The translations under genes and the position numbers were made by a program. A stretch of DNA of 64,000 nt from Heterobilharzia americana (lineage: Eukaryota > Platyhelminthes > Trematoda > Strigeidida > Schistosomatidae), in NCBI GenBank assembly GCA_944470555.2, contig OX104130.1, forward strand, positions 74,157,160-74,221,159. The letters run 5' to 3'. The notes beneath the pieces were generated by a model. That model did no database searches, was not told the DNA's origin, and was given only the letters and a program-made list of their open reading frames with translations. Positions 1 through 11,300 of the stretch are shown piece by piece (position 1 is the first letter of the stretch; each line of letters starts with the position of its first letter).

Positions 1-223
1 GTTGAATGATTAAATCAATGAGCCACAGTTCCATGTGCCAACATTCTAGGCGTAATACTTAGGTGATTGCTTATGAAAACTGTTAAGTCTAAGAAATTAA
101 ATTTGCTTATAGTAGAGAAGTTGATTCTTGAAAAGTTGGACAGAGAAAAACGTAACTCCGAGAAAGTGTTTACAAAAGAGTTGAATTAGAATCCTGTGGA
201 GTATATCGTACTTTGGAATAAGT
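1..223. other. unassigned sequence upstream of the first repeat
   Basis: This stretch is AT-rich. It contains one 38-codon lysine-rich reading frame (73-189, + strand) that matches nothing recognised and lacks splice or translation context. It should lie inside the large intron before the first visible alpha-catenin exon. Confidence 0.4.
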
Positions 224-1048
224 GCAAAATTGTTTATTTATTATTTATTTTCCCTTGGGTTCCTAGTGGAACATAAGGCTTCAGTAGCATGCCTCCATTG
301 CACTCTGTTCTCTGCAGTCTTTTGAACCTGGCTCCACCACTGCCCATAACGTTTCATTTCTTCCTCACATGATCTTCATATCACCCTCGGACGCCCAACT
401 CGTCGTTTCCCCTTTGGATTCCACTCGACGGCCTGACCTGACGCGTGATGTCCCCAGTCGGCCCAATCCATCTCCACTTTCATCTTCCGCATATTTGTTG
501 GGTGATAGGTTGTTGCTTGGTTCGTTGCCATAGTTCCTTGTTGCTTATTCTTTCTGGCCTTCTGGTCTGATCTTCATTATCGAGTGAGCGAGTGTTGGCG
601 GCATCTGTTGATGAATGTCTGTAGTTTGTTGGAAATACTTTTGGTGACGCGCCAACTTTCTCAACCATCATATAGCAGCGCTGACTTGACGTTGGTGTTG
701 AAAATGGTGATCTTGTTCACACTATATGGTGAGTGGAGTAGATCTCCACACTGATATCAGATTAATGAAGGCCTGTGTTGCTTTCTTTGCGATCGTGGCT
801 GGTTTTGACATCGTCATCTGTGCCTGTGCCGCCTGTAGTTGACTGGGTAGGTGAAAGAGACTACTTCCTTTAAGTTTCTTCCGTTGATGGTGATTGTTGT
901 TGTTGTTGGTTGGGTATCTTCATCACCTCTGTTTTCTCTATGTTCACTTGAAGTTCCGTTTTCGCTGCCTTTTCTGTCATCTTGTTAGTTTTCGCCTGTA
1001 GATCTTCGCGTTTGTCCGACATTAGACATAAATCATCCGCAAAATTGT
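224..1048 (-). mobile_element. RTE-like family A copy, 5'-truncated, with 10-bp target-site duplication
   Basis: Read on the minus strand this is the 3' 0.8 kb of the family whose best copy is at 59614-62169. It starts at the FADD catalytic motif region and ends with the conserved 3' end (complement of TCCCTTGGGTTCCTAGTGGAA) and a TTATT-type tail. The direct repeat GCAAAATTGT at 224-233 and 1039-1048 flanks it exactly, as expected for target-primed insertion with 5' truncation. Stops and small deletions make it non-coding. Confidence 0.88.
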
Positions 1049-1979
1049 AACGAACAGTTATTTTTGTTCGTTCTCAGAGAGGACTTCCTGATTTCATTCA
1101 TACTGTATATTGTTACTTTCCTATTGTGTGTTTAACCCCGGGGTTAACTTTCACTTACTCGATGGAATCATCTTTATTCCATTTGTTCTTAATAAACAAC
1201 TAATTGTTATCACCTGAGAATTGCAATACAAATTATTATGCTTTAAATAACGTAATTAGAAAATAAAGTTTATCCAAACAATATGTAATACATTTTTGTA
1301 CAATAAACTTCGAACCATCTGATTAAACATTTACTTACCAAATCACTTATGATAATAGGGACTCAACTTGAGAAAGATGAGAACAGAAAGGAAGAGTGAC
1401 ATAGTCGGTTCTAATCTTGGTAAGAAGGCAAATTTTACCAAGGTAGGGTGTAGTGTAAGAAAAAAATGTTTTTGTACGCATAAAGGTGGTTTCAATTTGT
1501 GTATGGTTATCGCTTCCATAAATCTCAGTATACGTCCATGACTGTTTCCATATAAAACTTTGAACACTGCTGAACATTAATTCTTTAACCTTCTTTTAAA
1601 ATATGTTTAGTTGTAGATGAAGAGGGTTGTTTCCCTCTTTCTCTCTCTGTGTAAGTGTTTTTAGAGCCATTTAAGTTCTTGTTCTCCCACCCTCAACTGC
1701 ATGACCCGATTACGTCTCCCTATGTGTGTGTCCACAAACATCTGTAAACTGGTAAACACCGTAGGATATGACGTATTCATTTGTGCAGTGTTTAGGTTTG
1801 CGATGAAGCATATGTTTTATCTTTTCCACAGCAATAAGCGCTTAGCTGCATAATGGCAAATCTTAGCCTCCCTCTCAAACTCCTCTCTGTATGATAGAAT
1901 GGTATGAACGCTTTTCTCAGGGACCGAGTATGAAGTGAACATTGGTGTTGATAAACTCTAACGGGTATCCGTTTTCTAT
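1049..1979. other. unassigned AT-rich intron sequence
   Basis: No exon, repeat family or RNA motif was recognised here. Two overlapping minus-strand frames (1343-1577) of about 75 codons have no recognisable similarity. Confidence 0.4.
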
Positions 1980-3400
1980 AAGTGTTCAGTTCTGCAATCT
2001 GATACCTTCATCACGACCTGACAGTTTGCCACCTGAAGTTTTCAAGGATGGAGGTAGGAAATTACGAATCGAAGCTACGAAGGTACTAGATAAGTATGGG
2101 AATCAGAGGTAGTGCCACCGCACTGGTCTACTCCACTCATCATCTCGGTCTGTAAGAAGGGAAAGAAATCTTCTTGTGGCAAGGATAAGCAAATTAGTCT
2201 GACTAATGTTGTGTCCAACATCGTAGGGTCCAAAGTTATCTGACACCTAACCAGAGCTCGAGAATAGCAAACTCGATAAAACCAGCTAGGTTTCAGACCT
2301 GAACAAAGGTGCATCGATCATATTTTCCCCTCCAACAGGTTCTAGAACAAAGGCATACCTACCGGCCAATGGCGGACATTTGTCATTATCTGGAGGTCAT
2401 TTGGTCAACTTGGAGTATGCAGACGATATTATCATGCTAGGGAAAGACTGACGAAATTCAGGGTCTTCCGAACGCGTTGAGCAGAAACCTGAGCATTTTT
2501 GGCTGGTATGCATTTTGCACCTGTCAGATGTAAGATGATGCTCTAGGACTGGTCTCCATCCACTCCCATTTAGATGAAAGGGAGTGAAGTAGTGAAATAT
2601 GTCGACCACTTCACTTATGTGGGGAGTTATATCAGTCCAAAGGGGCTGGTTGCTGGCGAAATCTCAGCTTGGATACAGGAGGCCCGTTTGGCATTTGCCA
2701 ACTTGCATCATCTGTGGTGCTGACTGACAAGATATCCAACTATCTATTAAATGACGAGTATACTGCGCTGCAGTCTGATCTGTCCTGATATATGGCTGTG
2801 AGACATGGTCGTTAAAATTAGACGACATGTAGCGATTACAGGATTCTGATCCCAAGTGTCTTCTTAGGGTTAGCATTGTTCCCGTTTAGTGTATTCACCG
2901 TATAAACAATGTTGAGGTCAAGTAAAGGATAGTGGGCAAGACAGGCAAGTTGAGTCAAATGTCTCAAACATGCACATCCCAACTCATCGCTTCCATCGAT
3001 GTGCCATGATAGAAGTTGGACTAGGTTGGAATAAGCTTTAGGGTGGCCAGATCAAGACGTGGCAAAAGTTGATGAAGTCTGAGTCGTATGGGGGCAGTGT
3101 ATACTGCCTAGTGATTGTCCTCGAGGCGAAAAGAATCAGTGGTTGAGAACTCTTGGTGACATGGCTGAAAATCGATCACAGTGACACAGATATATTTACT
3201 CCTTCAAATCTTCTAAAGTTTGAATATTTGCAGTAACTGTTATCTTCAAATTGTTTATTCTCTCGTTCAACTTTGTCTATTTTGATATCACTCTTATTCT
3301 ATCTTTTTGTACTTCTATGAAATGTCGATACACCTGTATACGAGGTTCAACGTTGATTCTGTCAGTCAGTCATGATCATCCGTAGTTTCTGATGTTTCAT
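1980..3400 (+). mobile_element. SR2-like (RTE) family B retroelement, decayed RT copy
   Basis: On the + strand, broken frames give an RT core (LEYADDIIMLGKD near 2410-2448, the YxDD box), then a CETW motif near 2795 and a GHVLRMP-like motif near 2955-2985. The copy ends in the family's 3' tail near 3200-3400 (disordered T-rich sequence, then TTGATTCTGTCAGTCAGTCA). Frameshifts and stops occur throughout. The order RT, CETW and RWLGH-like C-terminus is that of schistosome SR2-type elements; this assignment is from memory of the family. The borders are approximate. Confidence 0.75.
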
Positions 3401-3806
3401 ATCATTATAAGGTTGATATTATTTGTAATAGAATAAAAGAGAGACTGAAAGTACTATTGGACAGAAGTAGCTACTGGAACCTTGTTGAATAAATGCAGTT
3501 AATTTAGTTCATTATTCTCTAGTTTTCTTGTTTTCATATTTATGAGTTGTAGAGCTGTGATCAGCTGATGTACTGAAAACTTCTGGTATATCAGCGAACA
3601 TTTGACGCCTTAAAAGGTGTAAATAAATCATGGTTTTGATTCTCTTAATATATCCTGTAAAAAAATATTTTTCTTGATAAAATACTAAATGCAATTTAAC
3701 TTGAGTTGAAATCTTTCTCTTCAAAAAAGAAAGAAGTATGTATGTCTCTTTTCTTTTTTATTATTATTTCTTTTACACAACATATTAGCCAATTAATACT
3801 AAAGAG
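3401..3806. other. unassigned AT-rich intron end
   Basis: No repeat or exon was recognised. It ends in the T-rich acceptor region of the first visible alpha-catenin exon. Confidence 0.4.
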
Positions 3807-3989
3807 GTGGATAACATTGTACAGAAATTGTTAAAATCTACAAGTTCATTGAAACAACTACTCATCCGTTGTGTTATCGATTATACATCGAATGCTTTCA
3901 TGGCGAAAGAGGAATACTTGATGGCGTTAAGCGATGCAACTAAATTTGGTTGTGAACAACGCATGGATTCAGCGTCACAATTATTTCAG
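3807..3989 (+). CDS. CTNNA: alpha-catenin exon 1 of 8 in window (M1/M2 region)
   Basis: This exon has 61 codons in phase 0 at both ends. It matches the vertebrate stretch that begins AIDKMTKKTRDLRRQL and runs through LRKAVMDHVSDSF; the visible counterparts are LLKSTSSLKQLLIRCVIDY and SNAF. The donor is CAG|GTGATA. The acceptor is ambiguous: tandem AGs at 3803-3804 and 3805-3806 allow a start at 3805 or 3807. Only 3807 keeps phase 0 like the next three introns. The sequence before it is T-rich. No earlier alpha-catenin exon could be found between bases 1 and 3800, which is filled by retroelement copies and AT-rich sequence, so this exon follows an intron of at least 3.8 kb. Confidence 0.9.
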
Positions 3990-5136
3990 GTGATAATAAC
4001 TTATAAATAATAATAATAATGATAAATAAATAAATAAATATTTTATTCTCATATTAGTAATTTAACATAAGAGAAGCCAGTTTACAGGCATCATCACATT
4101 GATATATGTTGGAAAATCAAGATTTTACGGGATCGAAATGGTACGGAATGGAGGTCATTAAATTAGATTAAAAACATCAGAAGATTACACAAGTCATGAA
4201 ATGAACAAGAAAATACAACTTTTCAGCGTATATAGAGTGTTAAAGTTTGGATCGTTTTCAGTCATACTTCCTTTTTTCACCATTAGTGGTACCAAGGTCG
4301 CTCGAAATTCTAAGTTTCCGTTACAAGCAGTCGACTTGTTTGATTCCTCTTCGCTATGCCCCGTTACGCTAGATAAACGTCTATTTTATGATAAATTCTT
4401 ATACTTATAACTTCGGGTACCAGAAGAACCCACACTGACGATGTTGATAACCTGTAAGTTTCCACATAATCACGTAATCCAAGTGAATATCTATTCCAGT
4501 GTTATCATTCACAGCAATATAGATTTATGCCATCAAAATTAGATATTGTGGTGCAAAGGAATAAACATTTGAAAAATTTGCGGACCAATGGCTCTGAGTT
4601 TTCCATATTGTTCACGTTAAGGTATACAGCATTGTCAAGGACGTATATTCACTGTTAGATGAAGTACTAGAGAAATCTGTTTCATAGCATTATTGTGAAT
4701 ATGTTCACTTTAAAGTTAATAGGTGAGTTGATCTCCTGGATTTTACTGTCTGTACAATAGTTTACTACTTTATTACACTGTAGTCATCTTAAAGGGATTG
4801 GCGAAACGTTCTACTCATTGACTAGTTTATGCTTGTCGTTGCTGTAGCTTGGGTATATGTTATAAGGCTTACATAGATTGTGCCTTTGGATACTAACTAT
4901 CAGGATTAATTTTCCCGCACATTTAGAAATTAAGGTTAATCAAAACATTCGTGCTTTAGAAGAAATCAGAGAGTGAATACATTTGTGACCACAATTGTGT
5001 CAAATGTATTCACTCTCTGATTTCTTCTAAAGCACAAATGTTATGATTAACCTTAATTTCTAAATTCCCTCTTCTCCCATACACCTTTGTCTACTTTGAT
5101 ATCAGACTTGTTTGCATGCTACTGTGAAGTATGGAC

Positions 5137-5181
<45 letters not shown>

Positions 5182-8100
5182 AGGTTTCATGTTGATTTTA
5201 ATTATGATGCCTCCATTTACTAAAATTTCGTACGTGAACACTAAGCTTCACCTGTTGATGCTAAAGTGAATAGAGTTCTACTATCAATTTCATGTTGTCT
5301 AGTCCTGAGTGCTTTCCCGTGACAAATCAATGCATGTAACCCAATCCTTCAGGAGGTGAATCGTGGCCCGAACATCTCAGTGGTAAAGTCGCTGACCACT
5401 ACACTGAGTGACGTGGGTTCGAATCTCAGGCAGGACATCAGTTCCATCGAGGTTACAGATACGCCTCGCTGATGAGTGCCAACAAGGACGAAGCCTAGGT
5501 CCAGGGCTTCCTGCCGGTTTTCTCCAACCAGCTGAGTTCTACTATGCATAGAAATTCATACAGGTACAGTGTGGCTCATTGATTCCACATACTTCGAACC
5601 AGGAAAGCAATGCATTGCGTACCGTCCAAACTGTACCAAGTTTTTGATTTAAATAAGTAATTACACTAAGATAATTATTCTGTTATCATTTCGATAAGGA
5701 ATTGGTTTGTTTTCACTACTTGCTAGCTGATTAGTACTTTATACCAACTCTCTAGCAATAAAACAAATGATTTACTTCTCTTCTTCTACCTTCTGCAACA
5801 TCTAGAAACGTTCTGTATCTATGATATCATCAGCTTATCAACTGTGTTCCCTGAGTACAGATGAAGAATCACCTAGTAAAATTCAATTGGCTTGTCAACA
5901 AATTGAACAACTTGTACCACAAGTTATCAATATGGCTTATTTGCTTTTTAAATATCCATCATCTAAGGTAAGATATCCTCTTGTGTATATAGAACTTCCT
6001 TCCTTTTACTTGGATTTGCTCATTATTTATTTCACATGTTCTGATGGATGGTGGTGTATGCGCTGAGCTGCAGTTATTAACATGATGAATGTTACTTAAA
6101 CGGCAGATTTACCAGGGGAATGGACATTGCAGACGTACAGTATTATGTTCTATGAACTTGGATAGTTGTCGAGAACTAGAAGCAATTAAAGATGATGTAG
6201 GATTATTGACTGCGAGACGTAAAGGAATATTAGGAATTAAGTATTTGGAAGGTGGACAATGATCTGACAGAATTGTGAGGGCGGTTGATAATTCTCGACT
6301 TCCCATACCATGGAAGGCTAGTTCTTCTTGAGGTACCTAAAAAAGAAGGGTTAATGTGTGACCATAGAGTGAGTACAAGGAATATTTGCTTGTGGTCGGT
6401 CACACACGACTTTTTTGTAAGTTTGAGATTTTGATTTGTCGCATTCATATGCGACTACAAACTAATTTCGAGGGCATCGACACGTCGCTGGGTAATGGGA
6501 ATGTGCTATTTTTGGGTCCAATGTTTCTTAACCTCTGTCTTCTCGTAGTGAAGGCAACATCAGCGTTGTACAGCTGGTCTTCCAAGGAAAACATCTTAAC
6601 GGTGTCACACTCGCGCCCAGCCAGCAGTATGACTTCGCTGTCGGACCCCATCATAACATAGCAGTTTGCAATTTAAAGGTAACTGCTTTTTGTCTAACTA
6701 CTATTTATCAAACTTTTCTCGTATGGTAGGACCTGGAAGGAACAAGCGATCCAATATCATAGCTGGTTGGGTCATTGTTATATAAAAACCTGACTACCAC
6801 TTAGCCGATTGAATTCTATCGATCACCTTGCAATGTGGTCACCAGACTAGGCAGCTCAGGATCGCGATGCATTTTGATAGGTGTTAGTTGGATAGAGGCA
6901 GTCCGCAGGAAGCCCTGGAGCAAGGTTTCCTACTTGTTGGTTCTCGTCAGTAAGGCGTATCTGCAACCTTAACAGAACTGATGTCCCGCCTGAGATTTGA
7001 ACCCACGTCACCCAATGTTGTAGTCATCGACCCTACCAGTGAGCTGCTTGGGCCGCTATTGACCTCCTGTAGGACTGAATTTGATACATTGATTGGTCAC
7101 TGGAGGGTAACCGACTTCATGTTGTCTAGTCCTATGTGCTGACCGAATTCTATCTATCACCTCGAAATATGGCCATCAGACTAGGCATCTCAGCATCATG
7201 ATGCACTTTGATATATGTTAATTGGATGGTCTTTAACTTATGCTTCAGTTATGCACCATCTAACCGTAACCTAAATAAAACATTAAGGCTCGACCCACTC
7301 CACTCCAGTTTCGACCGAAGTTGAGAAGGTTGTTGAAAACCCCTGAAGTGAGGTGAAACCATAGGTTCTGGCTGTGTACAACTAAATGTTTTGCATGATT
7401 TCAGTTGGGGACGATTAACTATACCAGTAAGTGGTGTCACCTAAAGTATAGGAATCAAATTAGCCTCAAGCTGGCTTTGGTCCTTTGTTTATTTGAGATT
7501 TTGAACAAGGAAAGACATAATTTTACATTATGAGTACTTATTATATATAGAGTTTAGAAATGGCTGATTCCGCGGTCATTACTCCATGCCTACAAGCTAC
7601 TGACTGTAGAACAGTCATATTGGTGTAAAGGAGACATCTTTCTCACTAGTCAGATCCTCATTCTGGAGGTTTATGAGGAATCGATTAATTTTAAATGGGT
7701 TTTCAGTACTCATTAACATCAACCAAAGAACCGTTACAAAGCAGAGAGCATTAGATAGCTGTTTTATCCTATCAGCAGTATATATCAATGCAGCGTATAG
7801 AGTCAAGCAATAAGGCTGTCAGGTCTTGTGGTGAGCATATGACCGCCCACTCACTGGGAGCTTATTTTCCATATTTTACCAATTCATAATAAATCATGAC
7901 CATTATCCAGTGCATTGACGAGTATTTGTCCACTCTTACATTTGACTTTGTTGACTATATAGATCATGACTTCTTACCAGAATTTTGATAAGTTTATCTT
8001 TAAGCATATCACTAGAGAGTACTGAATTATTATTGAGAGAAGTTGAAAAACTGCTGATAATTCCGGAACTATAATGGAACTGTTTGGTTTTTGTGACTGA

Positions 8101-8266
8101 GATCAGTATGGGATGAAAATTCTTTTTGAATATATATGCTTGTAAGCTACTTTGGTCATATTACGTAAAATCAAGGCAGCATTTTCCATCATTTATATCT
8201 TCCTATGGATAGCCTATTATGAAGGTAACCTTTGAAGTATTTCCAAAATATGCGTGCCAATTGAAT

Positions 8267-8332
<66 letters not shown>

Positions 8333-11300
8333 TAAATTAGTTCTGTTATAGATACGTTTGAGTATGAATTTCTTTTCATTTATAAATGACAAACAAACAA
8401 ATGAACAAATCAACTTAGACAAGCTTACACAAAAGTGCATCTCATTTCAATGGATATCAACGTAAAACTTTAGCCTTATAAATAGATTACAATTGCATTT
8501 TAGTCTTCTTATTGCTTATAATCATATCATAATAATATGATATGAATAAAGTAAGAAGAACAATAGTAGCGGAAAGAATTAGGATACAAGTGTTTCGTAG
8601 ATTCTTCTCACCTGTTTTATAACCTATAGAATGTAATGTATATAACGCAGAAGTGGATTACCCTTTGCTATTTTGATTATGTTCAGATAGGTATGTAAAT
8701 ACGTAAAAAGATAATTATCCTATTGTTTTACTTATTAGTTATCCCTTGGGTTCCTAGTGGAATATAGGGCTTCAGTAGCACGCCTTCATTGCACTCTGTC
8801 CTCTACAGTTTTTTCCACTTGGCTCTACCATTACCCACAAGCTTTTCATTTCTTCCTCACACCATCTCCTGCATATCACCCTCAGCTTAGACGCCCAATT
8901 CGTCATTTCCCATTTGGACTCCACGCGAGGGCCTGGCGCGTGATGTTCCTGAGTGGTCTTCTCAGTGTATACCCAATCCAATCCATCTCCACTTTCATCT
9001 TCCGCATATTGGTTGAGCGATGGGTTCTTGCTTGGTTCCTTGTCAGAGTTCCTTGTTGTTTATTCTTATTATTCTGGCTATGTAATCTGATCTTCAGTAT
9101 CGAGTGAATGAATGAGTGAGCGTAGGCGGCATCTGTTGATGAATGTCTGTAGTTTGTTGGAAATACTTTTGGTGACGCGCCAACTTTCTCAACCATCATA
9201 TAGCAGCGCTGACTTGACGTTGGTATTGAAAATAGGGATCTCGTTTACGCTTTATGGTGAGTGGAGTAGATCTCCACACTGATATCAGATTAATGAAGGC
9301 CTGTGTTGCTTTCTTTGCGATCGTGGCTGGTTTTGACATTGTCATCTATGCTTGTGCCACCTGTAGTTGAGACGATGCTGTCTTGACTGGGCAGGTGAAA
9401 GAGACTACTTTCTTTAAGTTTCTCCCGTTGATGGTGATTGGTGCTTTCTGTTGTTGTTGTTGTTGGTTGGGTATCTTCATCACCTCTGTTTTCTCTATGT
9501 TCACTTGAAGTTCCGTTTTCGCTGCTTCTTCTGTCAACTTGTTACTTTTCACCCGTAGAACAATAGTAGCAGAATTAGGATGCAAGTATTTCATAGATAC
9601 TCCTCAGCTGTTTTGCAACCTTTAGAATGTAATGTTTATAACAAAAAAGTATTTTACAGCGTTCTTCAATAAGTAGACGAATTGTTTTACGAAAGATAGT
9701 GCATGATGATTGAAGGTGAAATCAAAATTTGAACCGCAGTCGGATTCCAACCAGTGACCGCCTGGTTTCCGGTCCCGTGATGTACTTGCTGAGCACCAGG
9801 GCGGCTGATTCGAATCCTGTCACCGTTCGAATTTTCATTTCACCTTCAGACATCACCTAGTAACAATGATTTAACTTTGAGGCTTGTGGGGATTTATTGA
9901 TTTTGGGTTGACTGATGTTGATGAAGTTGTTATGACTAGTCACAGATTAACCATTTATACAGTGATGAAATGAACAGTTGAGAGAAGATAGAAAAATAAT
10001 TATGGGTGTATACATATAAATGAAAGAGGAGGGTTGTGCACAATGTTATTCTAGAATTTGAAAAAGAACGTTATGGTTAAGTAAACGTAGTAAAAGATCA
10101 ACAGGATTCCATTACTAGTATTTATCGATGTGCTTGTAATTCTCCGTTGCTTTACTGGTTCGAATCGTTCGACCTCTATTGACAATCGGGCTCCTATGCG
10201 GATGCCTCGATATTGCCTGAATATTAATGTGGTAATTTACTTGGTTGTGACTAGCAGAGGAATTCAGTACGCGCGTGTCGTCCTATTTAGGAATCATCAG
10301 TTGGATGTACCTGCACCCCAGTTCATAGTGATATTGTTCTCACTGAGATTCGAACCTCATGCCCATTGCCTCAAATTCCAAGGCGTTATCTACTAGGCCA
10401 CGTAGGCACGACAGCCACATCTTGTACAACTACAACCAAGTAAATTACCATAATTAATATTCAGGCAATATTAAAGCATTCGCATAGGAGCCAAATTGCC
10501 TTTAGAGGTCCAACAGTTCAATCCAGTAAAACAACAGAGAATTACAAGTACATCAACAAATAGTAGTAACTGATACCCGTTTTAAAAGAGGTGGCTACCA
10601 TGCCTCCATGGCCTAGTAGATAACGCTTTGCCGTTTGAAGCGATGGGTACGAGGTTCGAGTCTCAGTGAGAACAACATCACTCTGCACTGGGTGCAAGTA
10701 CATCCGGCTGATGATTCCGAAATAGGACGAAACGCGCTAGCAACAACCAAGTGAATTATCATAGGTTTTCATTACATTGAGAAATAAGATAAATACAACT
10801 CAGAAAGTGAGAGCAGGTTTTTAAATGCATCGAAAAATAAAGTATGAAATGAACTAATCATCATGAAGTCAAGAAATCTTGTACTTACAAATGTAGAAGA
10901 TTAAAGTTATCAAGGTAATCGAAGAATGACAACAGTATCATCTTTCTGAATACATGGATCAGGTTTGAGTCTTTCAATTGCAAGTGCTTCAGTAAACCGC
11001 AAAAGAGTGGGTTTCCGTTGTTTATTGATCACTTTGAATGACTTTAATACGTCGTTTCACTCCCTATCTATATACTGAGAGTACTTGCAGCAGACCAGTC
11101 ATAGAGCATCATCTTACATTTAATAGGTGCCAGCGAAACGCATGCCAAGCATACTTAGATTTATGTTCAACGCTTTCAGCGTCTTTAGCTGGCAGGGCAA
11201 TATCATCTGCATACTCCAAGTCAACCGAATGACCTCCAGGAAGGCTAAAAGGGTTAGTGATTCAGGCTGGAAGAAACCTTGTCTGTAGTAGTGTTTAGTT

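Noticed and set aside
73..189. Small lysine-rich gene of 38 codons
   Set aside because: Short, inside a presumed intron, and no similarity or context supports it.
5087..5269. Open frame with a Val/Cys run
   Set aside because: It is created by the (GT)n microsatellite inside a retroelement tail.
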